9,111 nt of DNA from NCBI GenBank assembly GCA_913043885.1, contig CAJWOB010000075.1, positions 1 through 9,111 of the forward strand, given 5' to 3'. This DNA is from an uncultured Spirochaetaceae bacterium. Its GTDB lineage: Bacteria > Spirochaetota > Spirochaetia > SZUA-6 > Bin103. This document shows positions 5,783 to 9,111 of this stretch, piece by piece (the stretch's first letter is position 1; every line of letters begins with the position of its first letter). The position numbers and the translations under genes are program-made. A model generated the notes under the pieces. It made no database searches and had not been told where the DNA came from. It saw only the letters and a program-made list of their open reading frames with translations.

Positions 5783-6547
5783 TCAGTCCGCTGGGTAGTC
5801 TGGCTGCTGGAAGTAGGCGCGTTCGACGATGTCGCCGCTGCTTCGGATCGAGCGAACGCCCCAGTGGGTGGCGTACCCGCGGCGCCACCGATCCGACTCG
5901 TTGCGATGCGAGGTGTGGAGCGTGACCGTGTGGTGCAGGACCACGCCACCTGCGCCGACCGGTGCCAGTGACTCTTTGGACAGGTCGATCAGATCGGGGG
6001 GTGGCACCTTGTTGTGCTCTTCGCCAGGTATCGGGTGGTGGGGGAGCAGACCCTCATGGTGCGAGCCGTCGATGTAACGCAGACACCCGTTTTGCTCGTC
6101 GACGTCGTCGAGTGCAATCCACGCGGTAACGGCGGCATCTGCGGGATCGAGCAAGAAGTAGGCGTTGTCCTGATGGTAGGGCTTGGCAGACCCAAAGCGG
6201 GGCGGCTTCATCAGGATCTGGTCGGAAAGGAGGACGGGCGGGTCTACGGTGATGCTCTGCAGCATCTCGCGAAGTCCGGGGTCGAGCACCAGCTCGCGCA
6301 GCTGCGGGTGCTTGGTGAAGGGCGAGGTGAGCTTGCGCGGCGCGCTCTCCCCTTCCGCAGACGCGTCGGCCCAGTAGGAGGTCTGGACGCCCGACGGCGC
6401 GGCGACCCGATAGGCAGCAAGATCGGCCTCCGCCAGCTCAGTAGCGAGCGCCGCGACTGCACGCACGCGCTCAGCGGGGAACACCCCTTCGACTACCACC
6501 CATCCCTTCTCCCAGTAGTGGTCGCATAGATCGGCCGGCAGCTGCAT
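5783..6547 (-). CDS. Phytanoyl-CoA dioxygenase (PhyH) family Fe(II)/2-oxoglutarate oxygenase
   Basis: The product is a 254-residue cupin-fold oxygenase of the PhyH family. Members use Fe(II) and 2-oxoglutarate to hydroxylate or cleave small organic molecules in the cytoplasm. The iron triad is visible: H125 and D127 in PYHQDNAY and H211 in LHTSHRN. R222 or R223 in RWRRGYATHW is placed to bind 2-oxoglutarate. The N-terminus (CDHYWEKGWVVVEGVFP) is the usual start of such proteins, so ATG 6547 is chosen. The frame is open back to 6766, but that part is low-complexity and antisense to the divergent gene. It heads the minus-strand run, 13 bases before the MFS start. The substrate is unknown; an association with a transporter and sugar-acid enzymes suggests an oxidative step on an imported compound (inference). 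Confidence 0.88.
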   Translation of the reverse strand: MQLPADLCDHYWEKGWVVVEGVFPAERVRAVAALATELAEADLAAYRVAAPSGVQTSYWADASAEGESAPRKLTSPFTKHPQLRELVLDPGLREMLQSITVDPPVLLSDQILMKPPRFGSAKPYHQDNAYFLLDPADAAVTAWIALDDVDEQNGCLRYIDGSHHEGLLPHHPIPGEEHNKVPPPDLIDLSKESLAPVGAGGVVLHHTVTLHTSHRNESDRWRRGYATHWGVRSIRSSGDIVERAYFQQPDYPAD

Positions 6548-6553
6548 GCATCC

Positions 6554-6559
6554 ACTGTA
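6554..6559 (-). promoter_or_regulatory. Possible -10 box (TACAGT) for PhyH, leaderless spacing
   Basis: TACAGT on the minus strand fits TANNNT and ends six bases before ATG 6547. No Shine-Dalgarno sequence is present, so a leaderless or very short-leader transcript is possible. No convincing -35 box was seen. Confidence 0.25.
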
Positions 6560-6575
6560 TCCCCGGCACTGCTTG

Positions 6576-6596
6576 GCCGGATAGCGTCCGTCCGGC
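6576..6596. promoter_or_regulatory. Inverted repeat between divergent PhyH and ceramidase-like genes
   Basis: GCCGGA (6576-6581) and TCCGGC (6591-6596) flank a 9-base centre in the 61-bp gap between divergent starts at 6547 and 6609. CCGGCAC also occurs twice (6563-6569 and 6592-6598). The position suits an operator that controls both directions, but six-base GC-rich arms can arise by chance. Confidence 0.3.
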
Positions 6597-6608
6597 ACAG
6601 TCCCCGCC

Positions 6609-8021
6609 ATGGCGTTCCTCGCCGCGGCCGCAGCCATCGACATTACTCCAGAGGGTGGCGTCGACACCCACGCCGGCGCCGCCGCCGAGCGGGTGGCGAG
6701 CCGGCTGGACGCCGGCCTCCTGCTGCTGAAGGGGGAGGAGGCATCGGTCGTTTTTCTCTCGTTCAATCTCTGCTATGTGAGCCCGGAGCTCGAGGCGGCA
6801 CTGGTCGCCCCCATCGCCGCCGCAACCGGCGTGGCGACCGCCGACGTCATCATCGCCACGACCAGGAACCTGTCGACGCCCGTCCCGTTCCCGGAGGTGG
6901 CCCGGGGCGAGTATCACGAGATGCTTATCCGTAAGCTGGCCAGGGCCGCGGGCGACGCCGCCAGCCGCGTGCAGCCGGCACAGGTGCGGTTCGGCGAGGG
7001 AAGCTGGCCAAGCCTGCAGTACAACCGCAAGGGGGTGCGTGCCGACGGGACTACCTTCTTCCGGCGCGAGCCGGATCGCATCCGCCAACCGAAGCCGGTG
7101 GGGCTGATCGACCCACGGGTGCCGGTCCTGAGGGTCGATGCCCTCGACGGCGCGCCGATCGCCCTGGTGGTCCAGTACACCGGCGACCCGTGCGTGGCCA
7201 CCAACCTGGCCGAGCCGGCAATCAGCGGCGACATCATCGGCCACGCGTGTGCGGCCGCTCGCGCCAGCCTCAGCCTCCCCGAGCTGCCGATCCTCTACCT
7301 GCAAGGGGCCAAGGGCGACGTCGCCATCAAGTACATGTTTGCCGGAGAGGAGAAGGCCCGGGTCGAAGGGATGCAGTTGGGCCACCGCATCGCCGAGGTC
7401 GCCAACGCTGCGATGCCGGTTCGTGAAGATGCCGGCCCCGGCGTCCGGACGATCCGCGGAACGGCCACGCTGCCGTTGCAGCCGCTGCCGCCGGTCACGT
7501 TGCTGGAGCAGCAGCAAGCCGAAGTCCTGCGGTTCATCGCCGCCGCGGATGCCGGCGACGGCAGCCTCGATGAGGTGCTGGGCTACAACCTGCTGGCGGA
7601 GCAGCCTCCCGCAGCGCGCCGCCGTTATGCGGAGCGCATCGGTGTGTGGGTGGCGTGGGCGCTCGACGCCGCGGTCCGCGGGCTGCCGACCCGTCGCCAG
7701 GTAGATGTGGAGATCCGTGCCCTCGCCGTCGACGGAGCACGCTTGCTCACCACCTGGCCGGAGCCGTTCGGCAGCGTGGGCCATGCCATTCATGCCGCCA
7801 AACCGAGACGCGAGACGATCTTCGCCTGCTGCTGCGGATCAAGCTGGCCCGACGATCCTGGGATGGCCTCGTGGGCATACGTACCGGGCTCCGGGGATCT
7901 GTCGGGCAACGAGTACATGACCAGCTTCTACCACTTCACCCGGTTTCTGACCCAGTACGAGTCGCCGGCTGGAGACGCCATTGCCACCTGCGGCCTCGAG
8001 CTGCTGCACCGCCTCGAGTAG
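6609..8021 (+). CDS. Neutral/alkaline ceramidase-like protein lacking zinc histidines
   Basis: The 470-residue product matches the N-terminal catalytic domain of neutral/alkaline non-lysosomal ceramidase-type proteins. Matching segments in order are AAAIDITPEGGV (7-18), an ASVVFLSFNL strand (45-54), SLQYNRKG (135-142), a VVQYTGDPC strand (187-195), AISGD (204-208), LYLQGAKGDV (229-238), TTWPEPFG (381-388) and a WAYVP loop (422-426). The family hydrolyses amide bonds using a zinc ion bound by two His, a Glu and a Tyr. Glu385 and Tyr424 are plausibly kept. The HTH stretch reads ATTRNLSTP (83-91), and the second histidine segment (usually CHP) reads GDP (192-194). Both metal histidines therefore appear lost, so the protein may be inactive, use another metal or do different chemistry. 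No signal peptide is evident, whereas many ceramidases are secreted. It is divergent from PhyH, and no Shine-Dalgarno sequence was seen before ATG 6609. Confidence 0.75.
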   Translation: MAFLAAAAAIDITPEGGVDTHAGAAAERVASRLDAGLLLLKGEEASVVFLSFNLCYVSPELEAALVAPIAAATGVATADVIIATTRNLSTPVPFPEVARGEYHEMLIRKLARAAGDAASRVQPAQVRFGEGSWPSLQYNRKGVRADGTTFFRREPDRIRQPKPVGLIDPRVPVLRVDALDGAPIALVVQYTGDPCVATNLAEPAISGDIIGHACAAARASLSLPELPILYLQGAKGDVAIKYMFAGEEKARVEGMQLGHRIAEVANAAMPVREDAGPGVRTIRGTATLPLQPLPPVTLLEQQQAEVLRFIAAADAGDGSLDEVLGYNLLAEQPPAARRRYAERIGVWVAWALDAAVRGLPTRRQVDVEIRALAVDGARLLTTWPEPFGSVGHAIHAAKPRRETIFACCCGSSWPDDPGMASWAYVPGSGDLSGNEYMTSFYHFTRFLTQYESPAGDAIATCGLELLHRLE

Positions 8022-8037
8022 CCCGCGCCGTAGCGCT

Positions 8038-9075
8038 TCAGCGGAGGTAGCTGGCGAGCTCGTTGTGCGCGTCGCGAAAGGCATCGAGCGTCTGCGCCAC
8101 GGTGTGATGACTGGCGAAGCCAGCCGCCTCCATACCGTCCGGCTCGTAGGCGCTCAGGAATCGCTGGCTGCGACGCAGTCGGTCGAGCGCGGCGGGCGGT
8201 ACGTCGTCGGCAACGATCGGCGTCAGCTGACGCGGTTCAGCGTCGAAGCGGGCGGCCTGATCCGGGAAGGCGGTGACGTAGATCGGCTCCGGGCTGGCGG
8301 TCAGCGCGCCGCTGACGTGCCAAGGGCCGCGCAGCGACGCCACCAGCAGGTGCGCGTTCGGCAGCCGCTCGACCTGGTGCAGCAGCCGGTAAGAACGCCG
8401 CACGATGGCGGTGCTGGCCCAATGCGACGATACCGCGCCGCCATCAGGAACGCTGGCCGCGGCCAGCTCCGCGGCGACCGACTCGTCGAGCCGACCGTTC
8501 ATCTGCACCAGCAGGCAGTGCGTCCCGTACGGCGCCACCCGGCGTGCGAAGGCGAGGTGCTGCACCACCGAGCAGCTGGCGGTGATTACTATGGGGATGG
8601 CCTGACTCGCCAGCGAGTCGGCGGCGTCCAGCCCAGCCTCTGTGCCGGGGATCTTGAACATCAGGTTGGGCTGGCCACCCAGCGCGGTGCCCGCCCGCTG
8701 CCACACCTGCTCGGCCTCCGCCACCATCGCCGCGGCGTCCGCCGACGCGTGGGGGTCGACCTGGTAGGTGACGTGGCCGAAGCGACCGGCGGAGGCTCGG
8801 TGGATCGGTCGTAGCTCCCGCGCCACATCGAGCACCAGTGCCAGTGTGAATTCGAGCACCCGCTGCCGGGTGGTCGGCTCGCCTGGCGTCGTCCGTGCAC
8901 GTTCGGCGACCGCTGCCCAGTGGGCGACGTCTACCTTGCGCGCGCTGTTGGCCATCACCGGGTTGGTAGTAACCAGGATGGCACCGCGGCGGATGGCGTC
9001 GGCGACACCGTGTGGCGAGTCGTTGCCGATCGGGTTGGCCAGCTCGCCGGCTTCGCTCAGCTCGTTCGAGACCAC
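8038..9075 (-). CDS. Divergent transaldolase family protein
   Basis: The frame gives 345 residues with transaldolase landmarks. VTTNPVM (35-41) corresponds to the TSNP motif, and YQVDPHAS (104-111) to the EVDPRLS strand. NLMFKIPGTEAG (137-148) contains the Schiff-base Lys141, and PIVITASCS (161-169) corresponds to the INVTLLFS strand. Transaldolase moves a dihydroxyacetone unit between sugar phosphates in the cytoplasm; divergent members may be simple aldolases. The start is uncertain. GTG 9075 has no ribosome binding site, and an in-frame TGA at 9111-9109 limits the frame to at most 12 more codons. A TGATG junction at the very edge (ATG 9109, next frame) looks like a coupled start and may mean that a base change separates the true start from this frame. 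The gene is convergent with the ceramidase-like gene, whose stop is 16 bases away. Confidence 0.78.
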   Translation of the reverse strand: MVSNELSEAGELANPIGNDSPHGVADAIRRGAILVTTNPVMANSARKVDVAHWAAVAERARTTPGEPTTRQRVLEFTLALVLDVARELRPIHRASAGRFGHVTYQVDPHASADAAAMVAEAEQVWQRAGTALGGQPNLMFKIPGTEAGLDAADSLASQAIPIVITASCSVVQHLAFARRVAPYGTHCLLVQMNGRLDESVAAELAAASVPDGGAVSSHWASTAIVRRSYRLLHQVERLPNAHLLVASLRGPWHVSGALTASPEPIYVTAFPDQAARFDAEPRQLTPIVADDVPPAALDRLRRSQRFLSAYEPDGMEAAGFASHHTVAQTLDAFRDAHNELASYLR

Positions 9076-9111
9076 CCCGGGCGAGCGCCAGCTCCCGGGC
9101 GGCGGCCATCA

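Noticed and set aside
6576..6596. Third copy of the 3025/3068 palindrome
   Set aside because: It shares the ATAGCGT core but at a different offset from the arms, and the arms differ (GCCGGA/TCCGGC), so it is not the same motif.
6471..7793. 440-codon minus-strand open frame
   Set aside because: Antisense to the ceramidase-like gene and to the PhyH upstream region; its composition is typical of a GC-rich shadow frame and no domain can be seen.
8444..9109. 221-codon minus-strand frame beginning with the edge ATG
   Set aside because: Beyond the first dozen codons it is an arginine/proline-rich shadow of the transaldolase. Only its start context is of interest.

Overview
The window is GC-rich bacterial DNA with tightly packed genes. 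The gene mix is two sugar-acid dehydratase families, a DHDPS-type aldolase, a phytanoyl-CoA dioxygenase (PhyH) protein, a neutral-ceramidase-like protein and a divergent transaldolase. This resembles catabolic islands of uncultured marine or sponge-associated lineages (SAR202-type Chloroflexota, Poribacteria, Latescibacteria). That placement is inferred from gene families only; there is no rRNA or marker gene to confirm it. No tRNA, rRNA, CRISPR array or insertion sequence was seen.

Layout: (1) 27-2806, plus strand: an unrecognised protein read in two frames (27-299 and 245-709, with the break near a run of seven C), then a DHDPS/NAL-family lyase (771-1652), then an enolase-superfamily dehydratase (1649-2806) that overlaps the lyase by ATGA. 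(2) 2807-3522: a spacer between convergent genes. It carries a strong 32-nt hairpin, two near-identical 21-bp palindromes in opposite orientation, and a possible degraded minus-strand coding remnant. (3) 6547 down to 3523, minus strand: PhyH dioxygenase, then an MFS exporter-like protein, then a UxuA-like mannonate dehydratase, with 12-13 bp gaps and good ribosome binding sites. The MFS frame has an in-frame TGA at codon 44, exactly where the family usually has Trp. (4) 6609-8021, plus strand: a neutral/alkaline ceramidase-fold protein that seems to lack the two zinc-binding histidines. (5) 9075-8038, minus strand: a transaldolase-family protein with an uncertain start, convergent with the previous gene.

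How the genes may work together: the enolase-superfamily dehydratase and the DHDPS-type lyase form a classic pair. The first would turn an aldonic or uronic acid into a 2-keto-3-deoxy acid, and the second would cleave or dehydrate it further. The UxuA-like protein is another hexonate dehydratase family, and the transaldolase handles sugar phosphates. The region therefore looks like a sugar-acid catabolic island with a transporter, a 2-oxoglutarate oxygenase and a hydrolase-like protein. Substrates cannot be fixed from sequence.

Several reading frames are interrupted in 9 kb: the first gene, MFS codon 44, the 3078-3514 remnant and possibly the transaldolase N-terminus. Either this is local gene decay or the consensus sequence contains errors; raw-read support would separate the two.
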